64,000 nt of DNA from Procambarus clarkii (lineage: Eukaryota; Arthropoda; Malacostraca; Decapoda; Cambaridae): NCBI RefSeq assembly GCF_040958095.1, contig NC_091169.1, positions 8,403,380 through 8,467,379 on the forward strand. Reading direction: 5' to 3'. Made by a program: the position numbers and the translations under genes. This document shows, one piece after another, positions 41,085-50,582 of the stretch (its first letter is position 1; each line of letters opens with the position of its first letter). The notes under the pieces were generated by a model. It worked only from the letters and a program-made list of their open reading frames with translations. It ran no database searches and was not told where the DNA came from.

Positions 41085-43999
41085 CCCTTAAAGTGCGCAT
41101 CACTTCATATGAAGTGTAAATCGTTTTACCAGTCAACTGCGCTTCACTTCATATGAAGTGTATGGGTACCGCGCACGATTTGAATGGCCCGCGGTGTAGC
41201 TGGGGGTCTCATACGCTGCCAAGGGGCTCTAGTAAACAGCGGCCATTTTGAAAAAAAATCCAGCTCACGATCCGATGGCATGGGAGGCCTCAGTTTAGCG
41301 AGAGTCACCATGGCGAGCGCACGGTCAAACGCCTCACGGGCACGCACCACTCAGTCCCTCACCCCAGAGCAAATAGCCCACGAATTATTCTCTGAAGGTG
41401 AAGAAAGTGTGTTTGACGATTCAGACAACGATGAGGATTATACACAGTTGTCGGGTGATAGCAGCAGCAGTGAAAGTGAGAATGACCGCCATGCCATGGC
41501 GAGGCCTATACGCTCTCCCATGCCTCCTCGCCCATTTTCTACCCCAATTCTACCACGACCTCACAGTTCCTGTGGATATTTTCTGTTTGAGGGTGACGAG
41601 TCAGAGGGAGGTGACTCCTTTTCTGGGTTTAGTGACTCAGATCAAAGTTTTATTGAGCCTGTGGCTGGTACCAGTGGTGTAACTGGGCGAGAAATTGTCG
41701 CGTCAGCAGCATCACGCCCGGCCAAGCGCCACCGCATGGCACCACATGAGGGACCAAGACCCTCGTGTTCACGTGCACCCACCTCACGTGCACGTAGCCG
41801 CCGTGCTTCTCGCAGACGGTATTCAGCTCCTGGTCGCCGGTATGCATCGCTTCCTCGCCGTCTTTCCTCTGCATCTCGCAGGACGCCTGGTGTACTTGAG
41901 TGGAGTGATGGTGACGATTTTATTCCTAATATTCCTCACTTTGACGATAAAGATGTAGGGATTACAAACCTTTTCCCTAATCAAGGTGAGGACATGGCTG
42001 AGATGGAATATTTTACAGCATTCTATGATGAACCACTCATGGAATACATTGTACACCAAACGAACCTGCATGCTGCTTACCTGATTGAGAGGGAAATCAC
42101 AGAATTTTCACGACTGCAGCGTTGGAAAAATACCACAGTGGCGGAAATGTATGTGTTTTTGGCACTGTTTGTTGATGAAGCACTGTCACAAACATGCAAT
42201 AAATGACTATTGGAGCAAGGACAAGACAACACCAACACCTTTATTCGGGAAATATATGTCACGAGACAGGTTTCAGATACTCCTCAGGTGTCTACATTTT
42301 GGAAGTGTTCAGGACCGAACACCTGATGATAGACTGTGGCGAGTGAGGCACTACATGAACGATGTTATTGGAAAATTCAGAGATTTTTACGTACCAGCAC
42401 AGAAGCTGGTGGTTGATGAATCTCTCATACTTTTCAAGGGACGTGTTCCATTCAAACAGTACATTCCCTCAAAACGAAACCGATTTGGCCTGAAATTTTT
42501 TGTTCTTTGTGATTGTGAGACAGGATACGTGTTACACATGATTCTGTACTCGGCTAGTGATGTAGACATTCCCGGTAACGACGAACATGGATTCTCGGGG
42601 AGTGTAGTGAAGACCATCATGGCTCCGTGGATGAACAAGGGACACATTTTATACACAGATAATTACTATACAAGTCCCTTGCTAGCTCGGTTCTTGCTAG
42701 AAAATAGAACCGGATTGGTTGGTACAGTAAAGCCACAACGAAGGGAAATGCCTGTGTTTGACAACGACATTGCAGTTGGTGAGTGTCAGAGAAGGAAAAG
42801 TGATAACATTCTGTCAGTTCGGTGGAAAGACAAAAGAGAGGTGAACTTGTTGACAACAATTCATGATGGAACAATGGTGAACAGTGGGAAAGTGAGCCAT
42901 AAAACAAACGCACCACTATATAAGCCAGACTGTGTTTTAGACTATAATATCAACATGCGGTTGATTGATAAATCAGACATGATGATTGGCACTGCAGAGT
43001 GTGTGCGGAAGACATGTAGGTGGACGAAAAAAGTGTTCTTCCATTTTGTGGACATGAGCATGCTGAACTGTTTCAACATGTACCTTGTGAGAACTGGACG
43101 TAAGCCCACTTTCCGTGACTTTGTATTTGATGCTGCAATACAGTTATTAGGAAAGTTTGCAAAAGATGTCCCAGGTATTCAGCGGCCCATCATAAACCCA
43201 CTGTTGCAGCATGCTGGTACTCCACGCCTCGCTCACACTGAAGGCTTCCTAGCACACAAACTTAAGTATTTGCCACCTGGTGTGAAGCGTGCAATAGCCC
43301 AACGTGATTGCTTGGTGTGTAAAACAACGACACGTAGAGACAAGAAACGGAAGCTTGTGCAAACATGGTGTGAAACGTGCGGTATCCCATTATGTGCTGT
43401 CGACTGCTTCAATGACTACCACAGTCTAGAAATTTTCTAAGTGTGCTTCAAAGTGTGTATAGCGTGTGCGAGTGTGTAAATATGTAAACATATAAGCAGA
43501 TAGCGTGTGCGTGTGTGTAAATATATACAAATATAAGCAGAACATACAATATAATAGACTGTAATGACATATTATATTGCCGTAATTGAAAACATTTGTG
43601 TGCGCCTGTGTATACTCAAATATGCAACAATTATTGATACAAAATATGTTCAAACAGTATTTGAAACACAATTAGTGAAAAAAAATTAGATAAAATGCGC
43701 TTAGACATTGTAAATAAATAGCGCGAAAATATATTTGTGGCAACTCTGGCTGTTTGAGGACCGCGCGCAACACCTCCCGGGCGTGTACTGCATGAGCGAA
43801 CATGCAGATTGTGACGTCATCACCGAGCTTCTCGGCTCTATTGCAACAAAAGTAAGTACAATAGAATTTTTTTTTTATTTTTCCCGTGATCAGTGAACAG
43901 AACTTAACAGATTAGCAAAAAAAAATTTTTTTTTTTTTTTTTCAAAATGACATGCGCCTGTGTGGATAGCAGGATATTAGACCCCAAGCATGTTAAGGG
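41085..43999 (+). mobile_element. piggyBac PB-d, full length with both ends
   Basis: 2915 bp. TTAA at 41081-41084 and 44000-44003; 5' end CCCTTAAAGTGCGCATCACT, 3' end GCATGTTAAGGG. The 5' subterminal region holds CACTTCATATGAAGTG twice (41101-41116, 41145-41160), a 16-bp palindrome in a ~44-bp direct repeat. The 3' UTR has TGACGTCA (43812-43819) and AAAGTAAGTAC. The transposase has one frameshift. It is the most complete DNA transposon in the window and nearly identical to PB-c over the shared part. Confidence 0.95.
41310..43440 (+). pseudogene. PB-d piggyBac transposase, one 2-bp frameshift
   Basis: ATG at 41310 in strong context (CACCATGG). Residues 1-95 are acidic and Ser-rich (LFSEGEESVFDDSDNDEDYT), followed by a Ser/Arg/Pro-rich stretch (RARSRRASRRR). 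DDE_Tnp_1_7 begins near IPHFDDKDVGITNLFPNQGE. At about 42166 GCACTGTTTG lacks two bases present in PB-c (GCACTCTGTTTG); the frame then continues to TAA at 43438-43440. Catalytic Asps: VVDESLILFKG, YTDNYYTSPLLARFL and NINMRLIDKSDMM. The C-terminal zinc-binding domain CLVCKTTTRRDKKRK...WCETCGIPLCAVDC is intact. Total length, about 710 codons, is typical of piggyBac-derived proteins. A TAAATAAATAG follows near 43710. Confidence 0.93.
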
Positions 44000-45077
44000 T
44001 TAATGTTCAACTCACCAAGTGTCTGCCTATAGCTGGATTGAGAGGGAGGGGGGGGGAGTCTGCAGTTATCAGGCAGCGTCACCCCCTGTCCGGCGACAGC
44101 CTAACTCAACGGCTGGCCTCTGCTCTGGTCTGCTGGCTGGTCTCCTATTCTTCTCTCCTATGCTCTCTCCTTCAGTATATATTGGGAAACCTAGTAGCTA
44201 ACTCCACCCACAAGTAGATAGCCTCAGGCGCACTACCAAGCCACTTCTTAAACGTTGGCATGTTTGAAGACTACCAGGCTACAATTATCAGATTAGCAAA
44301 AGCAAGGTGAAATTTGCATGACTTGACCTCAGGTCAACTTGAGGTCATTAACGCTTACAGGTGCAAGTCTCAGGCCGACAAACTGGCGCCTCTCAAATCT
44401 TTGTCTCTGACTCATGTATCTCTATGTATGTATTAAGTACAACTAAACAAAACACCTTATAGTGTTACACGGGCAGCAGGGGCGTTGCACTTGAGCCTTG
44501 GTGGTGGCAACGCTCTCGTTTGTTTGCTCCCCGGGAGCCCCGGGGCTGCCCCGTTTTTGGTTCGTGTTGGGACTTGAGGGTGTTGGTTGCTTTGGTTCCT
44601 TCCACGCCCCTTGTTTTTCCCCTGGATCCTCCCTTCCTGCCTGCATCCGGTTCCTTACCGTCTGTGGATTCGGGGCGGGGTTTGATGGTTTTGAGACTCG
44701 GGGAATTCCCTTTCCGGGGTAGTGACAGGGGCATTTGAGCCTGTTCCTCCAGCCGTGTTGTAAGAGTCTGCCAGTGGGCTCCCTTCCTTAGTGTTTTCGC
44801 GGCTGCCCCGGTTTTCTGGTATGGCCGGGGCTTTTGGGGGATGGCTTGGACCCCGGGCCTGTCATGTAGGTTCCCGGAGCTGGGGAGGGGCTGAGTTGTG
44901 GGGCCTTGGCCCCGTAGGACCCCGTGGGGTTTTTTCTCCCTCTCTAGGCGGGGCTTGTAGTTACGCGGAGTGGGGTTTTTCCTTCCCACTCGCCGTACAT
45001 TTTGTTGGGCGTCGGCCCCTCCCCGGGCTCGGTTCCTTGGCCTTTGAGTCGGTTGGTTCCATCCTGTGGGTGGATGC

Positions 45078-45602
45078 TCCCCCTTTTCTGGGGGGAGCCC
45101 CGTCGGCTCCCCGGAGCTTTACCGGCTGATATGCTAATGTCAGACTTTGGCATCAGTCATGTGTATGGAGTTCTAGGGCCTACCGGGGACCACGAGCCAG
45201 AACCTGGCCCCCTCAGAGAGGCAAGGGGAGCAATGGCCTATAGAAACCCCCGTGTGGTTGGAAGCATTCTATGTCTGCCATCGACCGGGTCAAGCATCCA
45301 GAAAGGTAAGCATTCCAAAACAAACCCCTATTCTGGTGAAAATTGCTACCTAAGCCGAACTAGGGAATAGAACTCTTCAACAGAAAACAAGGAAACTAGT
45401 ATGACATCATACGTCACCGTGCCGCTGTCTGCGCAGCTCCCCTCTCCCCGGGAGGGGGAAGGGGGAGCCCCAGACCTCCCACGCCGGCTATCCACCCATC
45501 AGTTCTTCGGCTGATGCTATAGGCAATGGTTATGTGCTCCGGCTCCAGTGGTTGTTTCAGCACTGTACCTAGAGTGTGGTGTCTGTTTTCTAGGTGGTGC
45601 GT
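45078..45602 (+). repeat. DIRS terminal repeat R2
   Basis: Begins CTGGGGGGAGCCCCGTCGGC and matches R1 to TAGGTGGTGCGTGAG. Contains a short G/C hairpin (GGGAGCCCCGTCGGCTCCCC), AAAGGTAAGCATTCC and ATGACATCATACGTCACCGT. It is joined to block X at a TTTTCTGGGG motif. Confidence 0.75.
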
Positions 45603-46192
45603 GAGTCTCGGGGAATTCCCCTTCCGGGGTAGTGACGGGGGCAATGTGGGCCTGTTCCTCCAGCCGTGTTGTATGAGTCGGCCAGTGGGCTCCCTTCCTT
45701 AGTGTTTTCACGGCTGCCCCGGTTTTCTGGTACGGCCGGGGCTTTGGGGGAACGGCTCGGCCCCGGGGCCTGTCGTGTAGGTTCCCGGGGCTGGAGAGGG
45801 GCTGACTTGGGGGGCCTTGGCCCCGTTAGGCCTTGTGGGGGTTTTTATCCCCCTCTAGGCGGGGCTTGTGGTTACGCGGAGTGGGGTCTTTCCTCCCCAC
45901 TCGCCGTACGTGCTGTTGGACGTCGGCCCCTCCCCGGGCTCGGTTCCTTGGCCTTTGAGTCGGTTGGTTCCGTCCTGTGGGTGGATGTTTCCTCCCCCCC
46001 TTTTTGGGACGGTGTTTTTGTCATGTTTCCCCGTTCGATGGGGTTCTGCGTGACTTCTGATCTCGGGTGCGCCTGCGCCTTCGTGTGCCTTCGGGACTAG
46101 CGTTGGCTTCTGTGTTCTCGAGGGTACGGGAAGGTTTTTCGCTACTTCCCGCATTATTGGAACGTCTGTCGGCTCCTCGTACTTGTCGCCCT

Positions 46193-46305
46193 GTTTGGCT
46201 ACTTGTCGCCCGGTTGGGCTACTTGTCGCCCGGTTGGGCTACTTGTTGCCCGGTTGGGCTACTTGTCGCCCGGTTGGGCTACTTGTCGCCCGGTTGGGTT
46301 CCTTT
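46193..46305 (+). repeat. 20-bp minisatellite, ~5 units
   Basis: Unit GGGCTACTTGTCGCCCGGTT repeated about five times with one substitution (TTGTTGCCC). Each unit has a small GGGC...GCCC hairpin. A diverged relative lies at 50015-50113 in the duplicated Y block. Confidence 0.92.
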
Positions 46306-46544
46306 TTGGGCTCTTTGCTTCTTTGGCCGGTTTTCTTGTTCCTGCTTCCTCTTTTGGCTCCTTTTCTCGTGCAGTAGTCCTGGCTGGCGCCTTCCCGCAG
46401 GGCGGGTGTGCGGTTCGGCCAGCGTGTTATGCGCATGCGCCGTGGAGTTTGTTTTGGTCTGGGCGGTGTTTCAGTGCTGGGGTTTGGCGCCCTTTTTTGC
46501 TACAGTGCTACGCCTCTTGTTCTTCTCCCTGGCTGCGGTATGTG

Positions 46545-46706
46545 CCCCTTCGCGCCGGGGGTGTCCTGGTTCCCAGTTGTGGGGAGGACACCGCGGTTTT
46601 CCCTGTGTCATGGGTGTCATTACCTAAGTAATGACACCCATGACACAGGGAAAACCGCGGTGTCCTCCCCACAACTGGGAACCAGGACACCCCCGGCGCG
46701 AAGGGG
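46545..46706. repeat. Perfect 79-bp-arm palindrome
   Basis: Arms 46545-46623 and 46628-46706 are exact reverse complements around CTAA (46624-46627). The homologous Y block at 50380-50450 has the left arm sequence but no right arm: it passes from ATGGGTGT directly to the AGGTCGCCTCCTTCGCC flank. Confidence 0.95.
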
Positions 46707-47054
46707 GTGTGGACCGCCTCCTTCGCCTCTCCGTTCTCCTGTGGGTCCGGCTCTGGCGTCTTCACCTGGCGGTGCTCCCAAGTTCTTCTGGGCACAGTTG
46801 AGTCGTGTCAAGTTTGTGCCACCATTCGCCAGGTGAGTTTCTGCGGTCTGGCGTCTTTTGGCCGGGCGCTGGATGCGGCGGTGTTTATATACCTGTCTTT
46901 ATTTAGGTATATTTTGTACGACTGAGACCGTTCGCACACCAGTGACTGTCCCTTTATCACCCCTTCCTGTCCCCCTCATGTGCATGTCCAACCCATGCTG
47001 GAGTCATTCAGGGGACCCTCCCTTTTTAATGTTGTGAGGTGTGGGGGTTGTAGG

Positions 47055-47490
47055 GTTGGTTCTGTACTCACCTGGTAAGGCTCCTGGCTGTGCTTGCAGG
47101 ATTTGAGCTCTGGCTCTTGGGTCCCGCCTATCTGGTAGAACTTGCGGGATAGTACCAGTGGAGTGCAGTGGTGCTGTTGGCACTTTTGGGGAACACTGTA
47201 TTACCATCAGTGGTCTGTGCTTGTTACACGACCTACGACCTACTTGCGAGCATAAGCCTTCTTGCTGGTTCGTCCGTGGACTTCCAGGGCGCACTGGCCT
47301 GTTTTCGTATGGCAGTTCCGGCCCGTCCACAATATGTGGACGGGCCCGGCCCGGCCACATATCCGTTTCGGATATGTGGGCCGGTGGACTGCTCCTCGCA
47401 GCTGCCTGGTGGGCCATCCTCTGGCCGGTCTGGCCTGACCTTGGGCCGGGCTTCAGGTGTAAAAGAGCTCCCAGCAGGTATCGAGCGGGG
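47055..47490. mobile_element. CR1-like LINE tail fragments (LINE-F-like and LINE-D-like)
   Basis: 47055-47145 (minus) resembles the LINE-F 3' end at 55131 (GTACTCACCT, TTTGAGCTCTGGCTCTTGGG, CCCGCC). 47155-47490 (plus) resembles LINE-D: GGAGTGCAGTGGTGCTGTTG encodes SGAVGTFGEHCITISG, compare RGAIGTIREHCINIRS, and ends with GAGCTCCCAGCAGGTATCG like the LINE-D tail. Both are decayed and sit inside the GC-rich region. Confidence 0.55.
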
Positions 47491-48329
47491 TTTCTCCGCC
47501 GTCGGTCGCCTGGTGCAGGTTTCTGGGCCTGCAGGGTTTTGTCGTGTCTCCGTTGGCCCTGTCTGGGGTCGGCCTGCTCCGTTCTCTGCCTTTGCAGAGG
47601 GGAGTTGCTATTTATATGTTGCATGTTGCAGTGGTGCCTGTTGCGGCTGCTGCACGTGTGCATTGGTACCGTGTTTCACGGTGGCGTGTCCTTGTTCCTG
47701 TGTCCGGTTGTGGAGTGGCACTTTGCTGCCGTTTTGTGCCTGGGGATTGCGTGGGGTTTTTGTCCCTGCCTGATTGTCCACCCCTGGTTGTTCTCCTGGG
47801 TTTTTTTGTGCTTCTGCTCTTTCTTCCTGCCTCCTCTGCAGCAGGGATGTTCTGCGTGTGTTCTTAGGCGTTGGTCAGCCTGTGTCCTGTGATGTGCTTC
47901 TTTGTCTCGGTCTATTGCAGTTGTTCGTGCCCCTTGGTTTGGGCCCTGTTCTGGCGGCGACCCTTCCGCCTTCTTTGGTTTTCCTAGCTTGCCCTGCCGT
48001 TTTTTTTTTTTTGGGGGGGGGGGGTCTTGCGATGTCTCGCGTCGGACCCGTTTCTGAACTCCTGGCGGGCTTGCATGCTTTGGGGAGTTTTTCTGTTCGG
48101 CAGACGTTCCATCTCCTTGTGCCGCCTGGGTTTCGGTGGTCGCGCCCGAGATCTTCTCGCGGCTCCGCCTTTTCCTGGGCTCGGGGGGGGGGGGGGCCTT
48201 TTCGGGGCTGCTTATGTTCTGCCTCGTGGTCTCGCCTCCGGTTGGTGGTCGGGTGGCTTCGTGGTAGGTGTCCCACCTGCGTGCTTCTCTTGGCGGCAGT
48301 ATGGGGTATTTTGGCGGTCCTTCCTTTTC
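47491..48329 (+). other. GC/T-rich DIRS-internal region, no clear domain
   Basis: Plus-strand sequence is T/G-rich with short frames; RT, RNase H or methyltransferase motifs expected upstream of a DIRS recombinase were looked for and not recognised. T- and G-runs at 48000-48027 and 48183-48197 add shifts. Confidence 0.4.
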
Positions 48330-49229
48330 CTGTCCCTTCTTAGGTGGTTACTCTTGTTGGCTTGGTTTACTCTCGGCTTGGTTTTCTAGTGGGGGTTGGG
48401 GGCCGTCGTCTTGCCACATACTGTCGCCTCTTTTCGTGCGGCGCAGGCGGAGCCGCTTCAGCTTGCTTTCGGTCTTGGTGTTGCTTCTGCACCGTTAGTC
48501 AGCTGTCTTGTGCGTCGTTTCACCTCCGGCCTGTTCGTGCGCCACTTGCACCATCCTGGTCTCTGGTCAGCGTGCTCTGTCTTCTCTTCGGTTGGTAGTG
48601 CCCCTTCGGTTCCTGTGTGTTTTTTCGTCGGCTCTTTCCTTTGGGCCTTTGCCTCTGGGGGTCGAGTCGCTGAGTTTTCTTGCTCCTTCGGTTTTAGCGT
48701 TTTGGTTGTTTGATGGCAGCAGTCTCCATCTTTTCTGGCGCGGGGTGGGGCTGCTGCATTCTGGAGGGGTCCAGGGTTTGTTGGTGCTTCGTTGGTCGGG
48801 CCGGGGGTGTGTCGTTTTTGTGTTCAGTGGCGGCCCTCCACTGTTGTTTGCTTGCCACGGCGTTTGGGTCCGGAGCGCGTTTTGCGTTGATCCGGTTCTG
48901 TTCTTCCCGGTTCGCGGGTGATAGTGTCCCGGGTGGTCAGCCGTGTTCTTGCGGCTAAGCTGCCTGTGTTCTTCCCTCATGCCTGTGGCGTTCGTGGCTT
49001 TGCTGCTCTCGCTGCCGTCTGGGCGACGTGGCCTTGCAGTCTTTCGGGCATGGATTTTTGGTGTTCGTGCAGGGGCCTTGCTGCTCGTGGTTCTAGTGTT
49101 GTTCCCGGGATTTTCGGGGCTGTGGCACCTTGGGTTGGCGTTTGCTGCCGGTTGTCTCGCCTCCTTGGGGGGTGCGTGGTGTCCGCCTCCCGGTTTTGTC
49201 CCTTTAGACCTTCCTCTGTGGGTAGTTAG
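48330..49229 (+). pseudogene. DIRS-type tyrosine recombinase, frameshifted
   Basis: Tyrosine recombinases integrate DIRS circular cDNA without target duplications. Pieces in order, on the plus strand: AEPLQLAFGLGVASAPLVSC (frame 48396-48713), FHLRPVRAPLAPSWSLVSVL (frame 48344-48598, the usual N-terminal linker W-S/D-L), SFLWAFASGGRVAEF (box I; Arg at 48663-48665), a diverged middle, FPHACGVRGFAALAAVWATW (frame 48918-49229; His at 48978 and Arg at 48993, the H-x-x-x-x-R of box II). The nucleophilic Tyr is not identifiable. Frame changes occur at about 48510 and 48720-48900. Position just before inverted repeat R3 matches DIRS gene order. Assignment rests on pattern recall of decapod DIRS proteins. 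Confidence 0.65.
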
Positions 49230-49823
49230 CTCTGGGGAGCCGACGGGGCTCCCCCCAGAAAACCAGCGTTGAATGTAATGAAACGCCATTTTCTGGGTGA
49301 GACCCGGAGGCTCCCCGGCAACCCTCCCTCCCTCCGGTCGGCGTTTTTCGCGTGTTTTGACATCCAGCCTCAGAACTGATGGGTGGATAGCCGGCGTGGG
49401 AGGTCTGGGGCTCCCCCTTCCCCCTCCCGGGGAGGGGGGAGCTGCGCAGACAGCGGCGCGGTGACGTATGACGTCATACTAGTTTCCTTGTTTTCTGTTG
49501 AAGAGTTCTATTCACTAGTTCGGCTTAGGTAGCAATTTTCACCAGAATAGGGGGTTTGTTTTGGAATGCTTACCTTTCTGGATGCTTGACCCGGTCGATG
49601 GCAGACATAGAATGCTTCCAACCACACGGGGGTTTCTATAGGCCATTGCTCCCCTTGCCTCTCTAAGGGGGCCAGGTTCTGGCTCGTGGTCCCCGGTAGG
49701 CCCTAGAACTCCATACACATGACTGATGCCAAAGTCTGACATTAGCATATCAGCCGGTAAAGCTCCGGGGAGCCTCCGGGTCTCACCCAGAAAATGGCGT
49801 TTCATTACATTCAACGCTGGTTT
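49230..49823 (-). repeat. DIRS terminal repeat R3 (inverted) bounded by a 57-bp inverted repeat
   Basis: Inverted relative to R1 and R2. Within it, CCAGCGTTGAATGTAATGAA...GGCTCCCCGG (49263-49319) and its exact complement (49767-49823) form a 57-bp inverted repeat around the ~430-bp R core. Contains TATGACGTCATACT near 49466. In DIRS elements, inverted terminal repeats and an internal complementary region guide circle formation; this could be such a structure or an independent TIR element. Confidence 0.65.
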
Positions 49824-49824
49824 T

Positions 49825-50582
49825 TTGGGACGGTGTCTTCGTCATGTTAACCCTGTTCTTGGGGTTCTACGTGACTTCTGGTCTCGGGTGCGCCTGTGCC
49901 TTTGTGTGCCTTCGGGACTGGTGTTTGCTTCTGTGTTCTCGAGGGGTCGGGAAGGTTTTCGCTACTTCCCGTATTATTGGAACGTCTGTCGGCTCCTAGT
50001 CCGGATTGCCGTTTTGGGCTACTTGTAGCCGGTTGGGCTGCTTGTAGCCCAGTTGGGCTGCTTGTGGCCCAGTTGGGCTGCTCGTGGCCCAGTTGGGCTG
50101 CTCGTGGCCCGGTTGGGTTCCCTTTGGGCTCTTTGTCTTTGCTTCGTTGGCCGGTTTTGTTGTTCCTGCTTCCTCTGTTGGCTACTTTTCTAGTGCAGTA
50201 GTCCTGGTTGGCGCCTTCCCGCAGAGCGGGTTGTGCGGTTCGGCCAGCGTGTCATGCACATGCGCCGTGGAGTTTGTTTTGGTCTGGGCAGTGTGTTTCA
50301 GTGCTTGTGTTTTGCGCCCTTTTTTCTCGGGAGCTTTGCCTCTCGCTCTTCTCCCTTGCTCCGGTATGTGCCCCTTCGCTCCGGGGGTGTCCTGGTTTCC
50401 AGCTGTGGGGAGGACGCTGAGGTTTTCCCTGTGTTATGGGTGTAGGTCGCCTCCTTCGCCTCTACCCTGCTCTCCTGCGTGTCCGGCTCTGGCTTCTTCA
50501 CCTGCCGGTGCTCCCAGGATCTTCTGGGCACTGTTGGGCCGTGTCACGTTCGTACCTCCGTTCGACAGGTGAGTGTGTGAAG
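49825..50582 (+). mobile_element. Second Y block (partial DIRS-type copy)
   Basis: Direct repeat of 46010-46810 (TTTGGGACGGTGT, GGAACGTCTGTCGGCTCCT, minisatellite of GGGCTGCTTGTAGCCCAGTT-like units at 50015-50113, CTGTGGGGAGGACGC). It lacks the palindrome arm. It ends CGACAGGTGAGT, as the first Y does at CGCCAGGTGAGT (46827-46838), and is then cut by Ma2. Confidence 0.7.

Larger units (their letters stand above)
40238..44469. mobile_element. Candidate solo LTR, split by piggyBac PB-d
   Basis: Boundaries TGTAATGGGG and AGTGTTACA (TG...CA with TGTAA/TTACA inverted ends) are flanked by CGGG at 40234-40237 and 44470-44473, as expected for an LTR element with a 4-bp target duplication. Without PB-d (41085-43999 and one TTAA) it is about 1.3 kb. 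No gag or pol frame is present, so it would be a solo LTR left by recombination. It interrupts GC-rich DIRS-type sequence. Class is inferred from the ends only; a purine-rich tract lies at 40575-40710. Confidence 0.6.
44470..46810 (+). mobile_element. DIRS-type GC-rich region: duplicated leader/gag-like blocks and R2
   Basis: Block X (44696-45077) and block X' (45606-45998) are near-identical direct repeats (CTCGGGGAATTCCC..., CAGTGGGCTCCCTTCCTTAG, GGCCTTTGAGTCGGTTGG), separated by R2. Block Y (46010-46810) follows and recurs at 49825-50575. Open frames in X and X' (ESASGLPSLVFSRLPRFSG) keep the same protein-like spelling, but I cannot match it to a named domain; it may be a decayed DIRS ORF1 or a non-coding leader. 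Other long frames here arise from GC-rich composition. Confidence 0.5.

Noticed and set aside
46193..46305. CRISPR-like array
   Set aside because: 20-bp units are directly adjacent with no spacers, in eukaryotic transposon DNA: a minisatellite.
44443..49289. Long open frames on the minus strand (e.g. 47004-47663, 48567-49289) in the GC-rich region
   Set aside because: Pro/Arg/Thr-rich composition with no recognisable domain; they are the antisense of the GC/T-rich DIRS-type plus strand.
49263..49823. R3 as an independent TIR transposon
   Set aside because: 57-bp inverted ends are real, but R1 and R2 lack the outer arm and no target duplication is seen; a DIRS terminal structure explains the repeats better. 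Kept as an open alternative.
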